The position numbers and the translations under genes were made by a program. A stretch of 64,000 nt of DNA from Kalaharituber pfeilii (lineage: Eukaryota > Ascomycota > Pezizomycetes > Pezizales > Pezizaceae): positions 2,232,001-2,296,000 of the forward strand of contig WHUZ01000001.1 of assembly GCA_015179045.1 (NCBI GenBank), read 5' to 3'. Shown piece after piece: positions 1-12,330 of the stretch. The first letter of the stretch is position 1. Every line of letters starts with the position of its first letter. The notes below the pieces were generated by a model, which had not been told where the DNA came from, ran no database searches, and saw only the letters and a program-made list of their open reading frames with translations.

Positions 1-1559
1 ACAACAAGAGGCCATGGAGGGGTATATGATGAAGTATCTGCGGGCGCAACAAAGAAGGAACGAGAACACATAAAGAGTGAATACTCTACATACAAAGCAC
101 CGCTTGCTGCACTCACTCTGTACCTGTAAGAAGCCTCGCCAGACTAAGTACCTCTTAAGTTACGTAGAAGTAGATATATTTTGACTGAACTTTCAGACCC
201 TACGTGCTATTTAGGCTACAGACATCCTTGGCGCCTGATCGCTGACTCATCAGAGTCGGCAAACCCCCCCCCACGACAGGCCATGGTACCTTGCGAGACC
301 ACCTCCGGCTCGCACCGAATCTCCCCCAAGACACACTCAATCGCACGCCTAGCAGCCCAACCAGGAATATACCGTCCAGTCCAGCAACAATGTCAGGAAA
401 CCGAGAGTCGCTGTAAGACCTCCCCAATGCAATTCCCGTCCCCCCTCCGCCCATGACTTCTTCGCTGAATTACGTCCATCAATTCCTCCGAAAATTGGAG
501 AGCTGGGTATATGCATAGATTAATGATGTTCATACTGTGTGCAGCTTCCACCAGACGGTCCTGGTCGACAAAACGCCGTTACCGGATAGTATTCCGAAGG
601 TTTCAGAAGTCGGCGCTACCTCTGCACCGTTGATGAGCGTCAGTTTCTTTATCGGGGATAGGTGCGCGCCGTACAATGACGACTACATGCTATGCAAGCA
701 TGAGGCAGGAGGGAAGGGAGAGATGGAGTGTTTGAAGGAGGGAAGGAGGGTTACTAGGTGTGCTATATCGGTGTAGGTGCCCTGACCTCTGGCTTCTCAG
801 GTACAGGGTGACTGGAGGGAAAGTGGGGAGGAGGAGAGCGCTACCTGCGCCGCTTACTGACTTACTGAAAGAGGGAACAAAGCCTCGAATTGCATGGGCA
901 CAATCATCTGGCATGCTCCAGACTAGGCTAAGAGTCAACGGAGGATCATAGGGTTGATGACATCAACAAGCATTGCTTGAACGAATTCCGTGCGCACTGG
1001 GAATGCCTTGACAACAACAATCAGCAGCTCTGGAACTGCAGGAAGGAAGAGAAGCCATTGAACGATTGTGTATTCAAGAGCTTGGTTGGTACTCCCTCAG
1101 CTACATTCTCATATCCACCACACGCGCAACCCAGTTGACACAAGACATAAAATAGGGCCTCCGGAAGATTATTCCGGATACTCCAAAGGGGAGGGTTCCA
1201 ATACATGAGCAAGCATTTCAGAGGTTTAAGTAGGTGCGTTGATGTGGGTAAACGTACATTACGTATTGTGAAACAAAGAGAGGTTCTTGGAGAAAATGGG
1301 CGTATAATATGGACCAACCGATAGTTGTATAAACTCACAGATTTGTATAGAATTGCATCTGCTTCAGTATATATTCCTTCCTCGCGAAAGGGCTCCAAGT
1401 ATCCGTTTCCCTGTAGGCCGTGTATTATGACATAAATCCTCATGTTCTATGAATCAAAATCCCATGGATATCGTTACACATTTCTCTGTTGCCATACCCA
1501 AAAATATGCAAGGTAAAAAGAAAAAATATTACATAACTATGTATTGATCGAAGAGACTC
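1..1559. other. gene-poor left flank
   Basis: No recognisable gene. The longest open frame is 1021-1443 on the minus strand (140 codons). It has no family signature, though a donor-like GTGAGT follows its first 35 codons, so a small spliced gene cannot be excluded. The decamer GAGTGAATAC occurs at 75-84 and recurs elsewhere in the window. No tRNA-like B box was seen. Confidence 0.4.
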
Positions 1560-4548
1560 TTAGAAATCAATCTCCATGTCCATCGAATTTCTTAATTCGC
1601 CAATTTTACCTGCTAGCACACCCCTATTGTATTTCATTGCAATCTTGATGGCCAGATCCAGTGTTCTATGTGGCTGAGCAAATAAGCCACATAATTCCAG
1701 AGCTTTCTCGCCGTGATCTTCTTTACACTCCAGAGCAAGAAGCTGTAGTAATGCCTTGTCAATTGCATTTTCCCTCTGGGCCTTTTGATTGCCTTCTGCA
1801 GCGGTAGCTGGCCGGTCTCCGACGAAGTCTTCGAGCAATGAAAGAAGAACTGATTCCCGTACCATAACCTCCTCGTGGTTGTGCGCTGAGTTTCCGGACA
1901 CATCGGATGCCACAGACGTAATTGGAACTTTGAAGTCGAATTCACTAAGCAGCGGCCGCGGAAAGTATGGGTATTTTTCACTGCCCTGTACTAATTGTTA
2001 GCTTTTATTTTCAATAGGAGCAGATTTGTACCGACCTTTAGTATTATACAATGGAACTTATCCTCAGCAACAGCTACTGGCCAATATGACTCGTCCTTTG
2101 CCCCACCGACGCGTCTATCTAACTGCTTTGTGTCAAGCAAAGGCACCCATTTGGCTTGCCCTCGAGATCTCCATTGCTGCAGGACCAGTAAGACTCCATC
2201 AGAGTCGTATATGATTGGATCCTAAATAAAAATGAGAATCAAGCATGAAATGTTAAACGAGACAGCATTGGACCCACTCCATTAGCAGAGAAGAAGACAT
2301 TTTTGAGCTCTCCATCAGGAGGAAGAGCCACTACATCGTTGCACTGTAAAGTTTCATTCCGTTTCACGTTCTCAATAGTATATGTTAAGAGGGCTCTTCC
2401 ATTCCCTCCTATGGGTCCATTCGCAAGAACCATCACGTAGTCACGCCATGACGCACATGCTACGACTGGGGAATGTTTCTGTCGATAAACTCGGAATGGA
2501 ATACCGAATAGAGTGTACACGCGGATATAACCCTTTGATGTACAGGCAACGATGTATGAGTCACTCAACGCAATGGCTGAACTGGATTAGTACTCATATA
2601 GCGAGTTCGGAGTAACTGATACTCACAAGATATATCTTCTCCTTCTGGCATCTGAATCCTCCAATCCGCTCTGGTTGACCACGTTTCGTGTGGTCTATAA
2701 AATAGAGTGGCCCTTTTCGTGTCTGTTTTTGGGCTTGAGAATAAACATCCGATTTCATCTATATATGTTAGCATTGTGAGGTAAATGAAGATACATGACG
2801 TCTTACTTAAGCACGCTCTATCATATAAATAGGGATCTGTAAAATGGAAGTCTCTGTACATATCGTGGTCGTAGAATTCAACAGTGACGGTATTATGTGT
2901 TTCTTGATCCACCGTCCACACGAATCCGATTAAATTAAGAGCTTTCAATTAAAAAATTAGTAGCTGAAATGGAGTCCATGGTAAAGGGATGAGTTTACAG
3001 AGATAACGTCGGCTTCCTCTCCATGGTGTACTACCCGGTTGGAAAGACTCATGCAGTTGAGGACTCCATACATCGTATGCCCGACGCTTGACTCCGGGAT
3101 AGTCATCAGCAATAAACTCGTATCCACGCTTGCCATGACCGTTGATTGTTGCCTCGACATATCCACCACCATCATCATCGACTATAAAGTCGTCTTCATC
3201 CTCAATCTCATCACCTATATCAAGCAGCTCATCAAGAGAGTCCCGATCTCGACTCCTCCCCCGAAGTTTCAGTGCTTGTACTTTCTCCCTATTTGTAACT
3301 TCATTCTTGTCGTTGATTAATGGGGCTGGCTGAATAGGGCGATCTAATAGCGCAGCTTGATCAGATGGAACGACGTCTGGTAAGGTAACAAGTTCACCGT
3401 CACTATTCGTATATGATATTGTATTTTCTTTTGGGTGCCATGCAATGCACTTGACTTTGCTTTGGTCATATCTACTCTTCTGTCAGTATCTACGATATAC
3501 ACCTGAGTACGGCAAGTTTCACCTTTTTAGGATGGTTTGAGTTTTAGTTTCCCATATCACTAGTTTACCATCCGCGCCCGCACTGGCCAAAAACGCGCCA
3601 TTGGGAGCCCAAGCAAAATCGTAGATCTGACCAGTGTGTCCAGTAGCAAAAGTTCTCTGCCGGTCCCAAGTGCTTCGAGAAATAACCACAATATCTGGGA
3701 CAGTCAGCTCAGGTATGAAAGTATCAATCATGGAAATATACCCTTTGTGGCTGTTACTGCTGCAAACGCCCTTCCGTCCGGGTGCCATACAACTTTGGAT
3801 GTAGCATCATCCTCAGGGTTTAGAGCCTGGATTATACCGTCCAGCCTCTTCGTAAGAGCGGGCTGCTCAGTAGCCAGAGAATACACATAAATTGTCCCAT
3901 CTGTACAGGAGACTGCAAGATACATTCCAGTTGGATGAAATGAGACATGTTTCACTGACTTGCTCTGTTCCCTTAGATGCATGATCTTTAACATATCATC
4001 TGTGTTGACCACTTTCACCGTGGTTTCACTAACAATTAGGTGTCAGACCGCAATTTCTGACTCGTCAGAGCAGAAGGAAACATACTCGCTGGCAACGGCG
4101 GCCCACTTTCCGTCGGGACTCAAAGCGACGTCTCGGGCCGCAAGGCTACATCTAACGAGTATCTGATCCAGCTCATTGGAGTTCATCCGGAAAAGACTGA
4201 CAGTCCCATCCTCAGAACATGTGATGAATTTGTCGTTCTGGGGCCTGATTTAGTTTGCGGGGCAATGAATTGAGCTGGGTGTCAATACGGGGGGGGGGGG
4301 GACATACCGAGACGGCTAGACCGGTATTTGAGTCCTGGCAATCGTCGAGAGTTTCCGGCTCGTCCTCGGACGCAACGGTGAACTTGCGGATTGCGTTGTT
4401 AGTCCCAACAGTGATAATGTACTTTCCGTCAGGCGAGTATGCAGTATACGTTGGACCAGGCGGGTCTGGGGGGTAGTCGTGCCTGTGCGTTAGCTGAGGC
4501 TGCCAGTTCAAAGGGCAAAGCTTGGGAGGGGTGATTACGTACGGGCAT
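1560..4548 (-). CDS. mcl1: Ctf4/Mcl1 (WDHD1/SepB family) replisome adaptor protein
   Basis: Ctf4/Mcl1 trimers link the CMG helicase to DNA polymerase alpha and other factors and act in sister-chromatid cohesion in the nucleus. The gene is split by about eight short introns. The N-terminal exons read as WD40 repeats (YSPDGKYIITVG; SEDGTVSLFR; LSPDGKWAAVAS; FHPTGMYLAVSCTDGTIYVYS; WAPNGAFLASAGADGKLVIW). An acidic linker with DDDGGGYVEATINGHGKRGY, typical of the family, follows, then the SepB beta-propeller (SYIVACTSKGYIRVYTLFG, around 2500). The C-terminal helical block (LLQLLALECKEDHGEKALEL) ends 20-odd residues before the stop; the HMG box of animal homologues is absent, as usual in fungi. Start: ATG at 4548 gives an in-phase splice (ATGCCC, then donor GTACGT, into the next exon); the ATG at 4582 does not. 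A G13 run lies in the second intron. Family assignment is firm; exon ends are by eye. Confidence 0.93.
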
Positions 4549-5200
4549 AGCGACGGTCAATGCGGCGAGACGACGATGACATGGTGGGTGAGAGTGGGGT
4601 GGGGGGTGCGTATTGCTTGCTTCGAGTCAAGGGGGCGGAAGGAGACAGTGTGATTTTGTAGTTGGTGGTGGTGTTCCCGCTGCCGGCTTCGCGCCTGCAT
4701 CGTACGCCGTAGCGCCTGCAAGGACGCGTGCGATGTTGCAATTGCTGCCTCTGGTGGAACGCGTTAATTGCTGCGGACCCCGGGCGCTTGGCGCCAGCCT
4801 CGCCTTGGCGCGGCCACTGGCCGAGAGCCCGCCAATGCGCTTACTAAGCTCGAGACACTACTCCGCACGTCGAGCCGGACGATCGTCGCCAGAGATTCAC
4901 AGTGCATGAGATGCAATGCGCCGTCATGGGTTTTTAGTTGAGACGACTCTACATTCGTATCAGCAACGATTACACAGTCCCGACTTCCCTGGACTAGCCG
5001 GCCGCTGAATATTGGATTGACTGCTTTGTAATTTAGGGGATGGATAGCGGGTTGGTTCGATTAAGGTTCTGGAGGATAGCCGCATAAATGGCTTACACTG
5101 GAGTGGCTGTGAGGGCGTGCATGGTGCATGGTACAATCGGGCGTGGGGCACAGGCTGGGGAAGGGTGGGCCGCCCCGTGGTTCAACATTACCCATCTACT

Positions 5201-5232
5201 GTATTCACTCACTTTCACTTAAGAGTGAATAC
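5201..5232. repeat. perfect 10-bp inverted repeat with 12-base loop
   Basis: GTATTCACTC at 5201-5210 is the exact reverse complement of GAGTGAATAC at 5223-5232. The arm also occurs singly at 75-84 and 47329-47338. This is a possible hairpin, dimeric factor site or element footprint. Confidence 0.6.
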
Positions 5233-5705
5233 GGTAGGCCTTTCCATGGCAGTCCCCACCTATCAGCTTTCTCCGGGCGCCTGCAGAGGTGAGAGTGCAG
5301 TACTATAGGCACAGTATTGTGTTGTTATTGTTGTTGTTAGTGTTGCCTGTACTCTACTACCAATGCTTAATTGGCTAACAAAGCTAGCTAGGAGGATGAA
5401 ACGACGCCTGGACCACAGCACTCAAAGCTCAAGCTACGGTGACTCGCACCCCACTACTCAACCTTCCCTGTCTTGCCCGCCTGCGCTGCGCTGTGCCACA
5501 GGCCCTCTTCCGCGACTCAACTCAAATCCATCGCATCCCGCGCAGCATCCCCCCACTCCGGCGTTCTTCCCCTGGTCTAATCTGGCGCGTCAAGAGATCG
5601 GAGATGGTAGGGCTGCCAGAAAGCGGACAATGGCAGGCCTGATCGCGGCGTAGCTAGAAGCCCTGATGATAGTGGGCGGGTAAGTAGCTGTGTTCTCGGA
5701 GGCGC

Positions 5706-5742
5706 CTGTGTGTGTGCGTGTGTGTGCGCGTGCGTGTGAGTG
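5706..5742. repeat. imperfect (GT)n/(GC)n microsatellite
   Basis: Alternating TG and CG dinucleotides over about 36 bases, an alternating purine-pyrimidine tract of the Z-DNA type. It lies in a non-coding spacer. Confidence 0.8.
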
Positions 5743-6773
5743 CGGCCTGGGTAACACGCAATTCCAGGAGCTCACGAGCAAACCTGGAGCTCGGTGGTGT
5801 GGCAGAACCTTGATAGATCCGCGTCGCAGCAGGTCCTCTAGAGAAACATACCCGGCCGGTTGCTTTTACTTTGCCCATTAAGATGTTTCCTTCTTAAGGT
5901 CTCTAGATACATTTCTTATCTATAGCTGCTGTAAACTTTGCACTTCAGGTAGTTGTGTGGTGGTTGAGTTACCTCAGTTGGCCAGCTGCGCAGATACAAC
6001 ATAACCAGACTACATCCAGACCACAACACATCCTTCCCGTCTCGTTCCGTTTATCACATTTTCGAGCAAAGCAAGGTAACACTGCCGACTCAAGCGCCGG
6101 GTGGGACAGTAAGAGGTAGGTGTGTTGGTTTGGGCCTTGTGCGTGAGTTTGTCAGTCGTCAAACTGACCTCACCCTGAAGGTACATTATCACCCCTCCCC
6201 CCAGGCTACTCTCCCTTGCACTGTCTCTCCTACTCATTCCCCTCATCCTCTTACCACCCCCATCTACACATTCACTTTTTGCTCATTTCTCCGTACTGAG
6301 TGCATCGTCCATTTCGTAAAGTTATCAGCTACTAATCCCTAGCTAGCTAGGCTGTCTTCAAGCGCCGTACAGTGCATCAGCTGCTGTTTTTTGCTATCTA
6401 TTTCGTTCATATCATCTCAATATCCTCTAGTCAGAGTTGATTTGAGGTTCTTGGATTAAGTCCGGAGGTCTTGATTGATTCTTTGGTGCTTTTTTATTAC
6501 ACTATTTAGTTTTTGGTTTGAGAGAGAACGGTAGAAGAAGGAAGCACAGAACGGAACAAAGGAGAAGAGCAGGCAAGGATTGAGACGACTGTTGATTGAG
6601 CTCCAGGCTCAGGCTCAGGTTAAGCCAACTCCCTACCAATCCTCCGAGAAGCGTCGAGACCATCTCATCTCAGAAGGCATCTCGAAAGATACCGTTTCCG
6701 TTATCTATCCAACCACCTACTCCCTCAACGCCGTCTTTACCTCCACTTCTCCTATTAACTGCTATAAATCACC

Positions 6774-7781
6774 ATGTCTCCCCTTGATCTTAACCTCGAT
6801 ACCATCCCTTCCCTTTCCGATCTAGCTAGTGACCACCTCGCGCACCATCACACCAACCTCCACAAACACGATTTCCGTGCTGCTAGCCTTCAGCCCCGTC
6901 GCTATCGCGACCACCTTTCGCGCTATGGTTACAAGAAGCGATGTGGGAAGTTTCTCACAGGGGATTATCATTATGTAGGTTTTCTGGTCCCCTACAAAGC
7001 TTCTTCCCATAACCCCCCTTCCCTAATAGATAGTCCCAATGACAAGCTTAAATATGCTTACGTTGTCCTGGGGCAGTACCTCTCCGGCCACCCCATCCCC
7101 TGCTACGGCGAATACTCCATCCCCCCAAAAGGATGGAGCGGACGAAACATACATTACACGAAACCGACCCTTAGAACGAAGCGCTATATCCTATGGTATA
7201 AGTCCCGCGAGACGTGGCGCTGGATTGGACATAAATGCCCCTGTTGCCAGTGGTACCGTCGTCAAGAGGCCGGCGGGGGAGAGGAGGAGATTTTGGAGTT
7301 CACGCGGGACGGGTTCGGGCTGAATTCGGATCAGTATGTTGATGACAACGAGATGGGTGATGCGAGATGCGAGTGCATGGATATCGAAGGCGACGTTGAG
7401 GAACAGGAATTTGAGGTTGAGGAAGAGCAAGTTGAGGAGCTTGGTGAGAACAGCAAAGACACGGCCACCTACAACTCCCCATGGTCCACCCTAGTCGACC
7501 GCGCTGTTGAGCGTTGGGAGAGGAAGAAGAAATGGTGGATTGAGGGTTTAGGATGGGAAGTGTACAGTAATAGCGAGAGGGATGAGGATGAGTGGAGTGC
7601 GATGATGGAGGAGAGGGGGGATATAGGAGGGTTTGAGCTGTTTGAGAGTGAGGATGAGGGGGAGGGGGATATGGATGGAGAAGGAGTTGAGGAGGATGAG
7701 GATGGGGATATTGAGTGTGTGCAGGTGAATGCTGGAAGCGAAGACGAGAGTGGGTGGGAGAGCGGATGGGAAGAGTTGTAA
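6774..7781 (+). CDS. hypothetical protein with acidic C-terminal half
   Basis: Single-exon frame of 335 residues that I do not recognise. Residues about 1-165 are basic and aromatic (many R, K, Y, W, H) and contain a CPCCQW motif near residue 175, flanked by RWIGH, which could bind a metal. Residues from about 180 onward are highly acidic (runs of E and D, with G and W), and two further basic/aromatic blocks (VERWERKKKWWIEGLGWEVY near residue 245) interrupt the acid. There is no signal peptide or membrane span. The ATG sits directly after a long pyrimidine-rich leader and the coding bias is consistent along the frame, which argues for a real gene. The codons of the acidic tail are mostly GAG/GAT, giving a purine-strand bias. 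No function is proposed. Confidence 0.7.
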   Translation: MSPLDLNLDTIPSLSDLASDHLAHHHTNLHKHDFRAASLQPRRYRDHLSRYGYKKRCGKFLTGDYHYVGFLVPYKASSHNPPSLIDSPNDKLKYAYVVLGQYLSGHPIPCYGEYSIPPKGWSGRNIHYTKPTLRTKRYILWYKSRETWRWIGHKCPCCQWYRRQEAGGGEEEILEFTRDGFGLNSDQYVDDNEMGDARCECMDIEGDVEEQEFEVEEEQVEELGENSKDTATYNSPWSTLVDRAVERWERKKKWWIEGLGWEVYSNSERDEDEWSAMMEERGDIGGFELFESEDEGEGDMDGEGVEEDEDGDIECVQVNAGSEDESGWESGWEEL

Positions 7782-8763
7782 GAGGTTAGTCTCGTGACGA
7801 GAGGGGAAGAGAGGAGCAAGGAAGGTGAGAAGAAGTTGGGAGCTGGGAGGAGTTCCTGGCGGGAGTGCACTGTGCAAGGTTCATGGTGGAAGATGTTGAA
7901 GAAGCTAAGTAGATGTGGAGATTCGAGTGATATGACCTTTTATTTTCTCTCGCTCTCTTCTTGGATTAAGGCACTTCTGGAGTATGGCAGTTGCTATGGA
8001 AAGCGACAAGTGCTGAGGTGTGCTTCAAACAACTTGGATGAATTTTAAGTAATGGGATCTATTAGTATAGTAGTGGGGCAGGTATTCGCTATGCCATTCG
8101 TTAATGTTCAAGTTGTCAAGTTACCTGTACAAGTATTTTGTTGCTAATTGGTTAAATGAATCTCAATTGGGAATGATCATGATCACCAGAACTTTTATTT
8201 ATAACAAAATCTATTTACATATATACAAATCAGCAAAGAGAAAGTATCATAATGTGCTGGTATTCGTGTTAGTTGATGTTCTTTTACCCTCAAACAGTCA
8301 CTATAAGCTTTCCAACACAGTTCCGAACACAAATTCCAGTAAGAAATTTTTTTTTTTTTTTTAATCTATTTTTAATTCTAGACGGTCTATTTTTGATGAA
8401 ATATAGTAAAAGCCGAAGAATACTAGTAATTGTTATTCCCGAGCTCACACAAACACAAGGGGGAAAAAAAAAAGAAAAAAAAAAAGGCCAATAATTACAA
8501 GGACTACTGTATATACACAAGCATGCCAGCACATCCCGCAACTCTAACAAGAAAATAAAAGCTTTCTATAAACAGAAATTCCGAAACAAAAAAAGATGGA
8601 AAAACACCCAATAGCAAAAGAAAACAGAACCCCCATGCGCTGAAAATATGCTTACCCAAAACAAAACAATAACAAACCCAATAAAAAGAACAAAAATCCG
8701 TATGCTAGATAACCAGTTTCCCCAGGAAAAAAAGCAAGCAGGGTAACATCTACAACGGCGCCG
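7782..8763. other. spacer between convergent genes, A/T homopolymers
   Basis: 3' flanks of the 335-residue gene and of vac1. No gene is seen. It contains T16 at 8347-8362 and an A-rich block at about 8463-8486; otherwise it is AT-rich unique sequence. Confidence 0.5.
8347..8362. repeat. T16 homopolymer
   Basis: Uninterrupted run of 16 T in the convergent 3' spacer. Confidence 0.9.
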
Positions 8764-11256
8764 TTACACTCCCAACGCTTCCAACTCCCCTCCCACCCTC
8801 TCAATCTCCTCATCCAGCTCCCTCACACTCTGCATCAGTGCTCCGACCTCATCTAGCCTTCTCCGTCTTCTCGCATTCTCCACCATTCCTTCTACCAGAA
8901 ACTTCTGTTCCTCCAACACTATCAACTGTTCCCTAATCCTCTTCTCCTCTTTTTCTTTCTCTCTTTCCTGCTCTGTCTCTGGGTCTCCAGATGTCACACT
9001 GCTAGAACCACTCCCGATTCCGGGGGAGGTGTTGGTCTTGATCATCCCCGCTGCTCCCGCGCCCGGTGGCCTAGTTTTAATGACCTTTGGTAATGCCTTC
9101 AAAGGCAGCATGTGCATTTGCAAAAACGCCGCCGCGGCCTGATAGATGTTTTTCTGCAACGTAAGTTGCGTTGGTGAGGTTGTTGAGAGGTTGAGGATAC
9201 GTTTGGCAGAGGCCTCATATTGGCTGAAGGCGTCGAGGAGGCGTTTGCGGGTGCGGTGGGCTTCGGAGATAGTGGCTTGGGGGGGGGGTTGATGGGGATT
9301 TCTGCAGCAGTAAAGTGAGTGTGGTTGCATTGAGGAAATGTAGAGCAAAGAGGGGAGGGATGGAAGTCATACTGGAGCATAACAAGAAGCTTTTGAAAAC
9401 GGGGCATCATGGTAAGGATGCCTTGTTCGAATTGGACGAGAGACTGTAATGACGCCAGTAACCGTCAGCTCATGTAATGAGAAAGAGAGACGGAATACCC
9501 ACCGAATATGCCCTCACGTCTGGCGGTCTCGCCGCCACATCCACCGCAAAATCCTTCTTCGAAAACAGTGTATTCTTGCACTCTTTACATATCCTGACAT
9601 CTAAACTCATGCCATTCATCTGCTTCTCGGATAGTGTTGTACTCACTTCCACTTCATCGCCTGTTAGCGCTCATACGCCAAGTATATATCAAGAGAACTC
9701 TATATATGAGACTCACAAGGCGGCACATTCAACCCCACCTCACTTGAACACTCCGTCCTCAAATCCCCACAGACAACCTTCCCACACAAGCGACAATGAT
9801 GTTTTCTAATGCCCAACTTCGAAAATGTCTGTTTACAGTATGGGCAGTTTGTGACGAGATTATCGTCTTCCCAAGCCACCACCTTCTGTTCCAGCTGCCG
9901 CCGCTGGTTCTTCAGTAAGCCTACAGGCCATAGATACCCGTTATTACTCGGGTCGGTTTCGGGCGGGTTGGTGAGAAGTTGAGTCAGCTTTGTCAGTCGC
10001 TTCTCAAGACGCGTGACATCGAGGTAGGCTCGGTCAACTGTTTTTCGACGCCACTGAAAGAATTCTTGGGTGTGGTCTCGTACGAGGCCTTATGATAGTA
10101 TTGTCAGTACAACGTTAGATGTGTGGTACTGGGGATAGCCTAACCATTGTGGTCATTATACCCTTCACGTGACTTAAAGCAAGTCTCGCAAACCCTGCAC
10201 CAGAAGCCCCGGACGGGCTCATGTTGCGCCGAACGTGACAACTTAATTTGGTACATAGTATGCTCCTCACAAAATAGCTTACCACATTTTCGGCCTAATT
10301 GAGTTCCCCAATAATTAATCCATCGACTGAACCCCTACGATAGTGTATGTATACTTACAATTAACACTCCCATTCACTACCCCCAGTGGCTTCCTGCAAG
10401 TTGGCTCCAAACAGTAATCATTTGACGTACTCCTCTGCCAATGTGCCCTCGTCACCAATTCGTCTGGATCCCTTAAATCCTGCGTATTACTTGTCGACCC
10501 GCTCCCATTCCCATATATTATTCCATTCGATGGCGGCGACGGTGTTAACGTAGCATTTGACTCAAAGATATCCAATCCTTTTAATTTCTGGTTCAGAGCT
10601 ACGACAGGCTGAAACTGCTGCTTAGCCTTCAGCATTTGTTTGCGGAACCATGTCTTGACGTCATCTTTCTCTTCCTCTTCCACTTCACGGTGGACATCGT
10701 CTAGGTGTCTATAGGGGACATGTCTGTATTAGCTTCTAGGGGCTCGGGTAGGACCTCCGGGAAGACCTCCGGAAAGGAGCAGGAGGCTGGATACTTGATG
10801 CCCGGCTTACCGATTAAGTTGTAGTAATGTTACCTAGCGCTATCAATTAGTAACACATTTTCTCTCTCCCGATATTCCCTTCCCATGGAGAACGCAGAAG
10901 CCCGAAATGAGGACTAACCATCTGCTCACTACATATCGGACAAACCAAGGGTGCCCCACCATTCATTATTGGTGATGGCGCTCTCATACCCCCGATCCCT
11001 CTCCGCTGGGATATGTCCCCTCAGAAAATGTTGAATTCAGTGACAACGTACTTGCTGATGGTGATATCGTAGCAGCACCATGTACCGGTGTCGTCCATGA
11101 TTTGACTGCCGGTGAAAGAGCCTTGCCCGGACCGAGAACCCTGCGACCTCCATGTCCGCCTGGTTTCAGGCCATTCGTCCCTTGCGGCGGCATTGGGCTT
11201 CCCCGAGCTTTCGCGGCAGCCGATGGCGGGGGGGCGACATCGCGCTGTTGCAGCAT
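8764..11256 (-). CDS. vac1: Vac1/Pep7 (rabenosyn-5-like) endosomal tethering protein
   Basis: Vac1/Pep7 binds PI3P and Rab5/Vps45 and acts in Golgi-to-endosome fusion. Spliced exons give, in order: a Pro/Gly/Ser-rich N-terminus; a C2H2 finger (VCPICSEQM, then after an intron LLQLNRHLDDVHREVE); a coiled segment (KTWFRKQMLKAKQQFQ); a first FYVE-type zinc module (CRKPLGVVNGSVNCRKCG) around 10370-10200; a second (NCPYCKQTF, RKHHCRLCGKVVCGD) around 9850-9750, carrying the (R/K)HHCR signature; and a C-terminal helical region ending EQKFLVEGMVENARRRRRLDE, which matches the rabenosyn Rab-binding helix. At least six introns. Start 11256 is chosen because exon 1 splices in phase (donor GTACGT at 11051) into the exon before the C2H2 finger; an earlier start is possible. 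The domain order is diagnostic. Confidence 0.92.
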
Positions 11257-12330
11257 TCCTACTGGTGTGGTATTCTCAGTCGGTAACTCCCTTCAGTTAT
11301 AAATATGTATATGTAATTTTGCTGTATCTATCCAATGGCTCTGTGTTGTATTCGACCCAGGCCGATGCTGTTTAGCTATAATGTATGCCTGTATGAAATC
11401 GGGTTCGGGATGTCCGCAGAGTATCAGAGGGCGGTTGCAATATTTGCTTCGAAGCTTCCTTGCTTGCTTGCTTCCCTGCTGGTGGTTAAGGCAGCTCCAC
11501 TGAGCCTTCAGGGTGGTGCAGTGCTCCTGCACTGGTGTGGCTAGAGGGTCTTGGCATAGAGCCAAGGAGCCAGGAGCCAGAGCAGTCTCGTGACCAGACC
11601 GGCGCTTTGAGGTGAATATGCATAACCCTCTCTGATTAATTTATGCATGCACACTTAGACCTACAAATTCCATGCACGATGCTTGAGCGTAAAGTAACTG
11701 CCCGGGGCACTTACCCAAGTTGACAATTAAGCAGAAATTTTTGCTACAACTTCAATTGCCTTGAAACAACACAAACCCATAAGTTACATAACGTACCTCA
11801 TAGCATACATATGGGCGGTACTACTACGTTCGAGACCATAGCGGGGAAGGAATAAAAAGATACCAAGCAGAGATCGAGGAGAAATCGTTTAGACTGGGAG
11901 GATGAGGTTGGACGGCGGGTGTGGGCGGGGCATGGTGTACATGTGTGTAGATGGGCTGACGAGGGCGCTGTGTCCTGCGCTGGCGGGGAAGGGGATGATG
12001 ATGGGTGGAGGGGGAGGAGGAGGAGGAGCAGTGGTAGCAGGGCCATCGGGTATGTTTATTTTCTTGTGGATATCTCGGATTTACGGAGGGGAGGAGAGGG
12101 GGATGGCTGTTGACTGAATTGAACGAGTGAATGCCTGGCTGACGAGGTAATTGATGGCAATTGCGCATGTGGTAGGTCTTCGTGCTCGGGGACGGCTTCG
12201 GATACGAATACCGGGTCCCCAACCACAGGCCCGTGGGGCTGCAACAGTGACGACAGCGTCTACCGCAGGCACAGACAGGCGGCCACACGAGGCTGCCCAT
12301 ATACCGTTACCTGTGCCGATTCCCATCGGC
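11257..12330. other. spacer between divergent vac1 and PPR-like genes
   Basis: No recognisable gene. A (CTTG)n-like tract lies at about 11458-11476. The stretch 12151-12330 is open in the PPR gene's first frame and could be additional N-terminal coding sequence of that gene. Confidence 0.4.

Larger units (their letters stand above)
4549..6773. other. 2.2-kb spacer between divergent genes
   Basis: Shared upstream region of the mcl1 gene (leftward) and the 335-residue gene (rightward). No gene is recognisable. It holds a perfect 10-bp inverted repeat at 5201-5232, a GT/GC microsatellite at about 5706-5742, and long pyrimidine-rich stretches from 6180 to 6420 and 6640 to 6770 that probably form the promoter and leader of the rightward gene. 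Confidence 0.5.

Noticed and set aside
1021..1443. 140-codon minus-strand open frame
   Set aside because: No family signature, no codon bias, isolated; kept only as a note in the flank entry.
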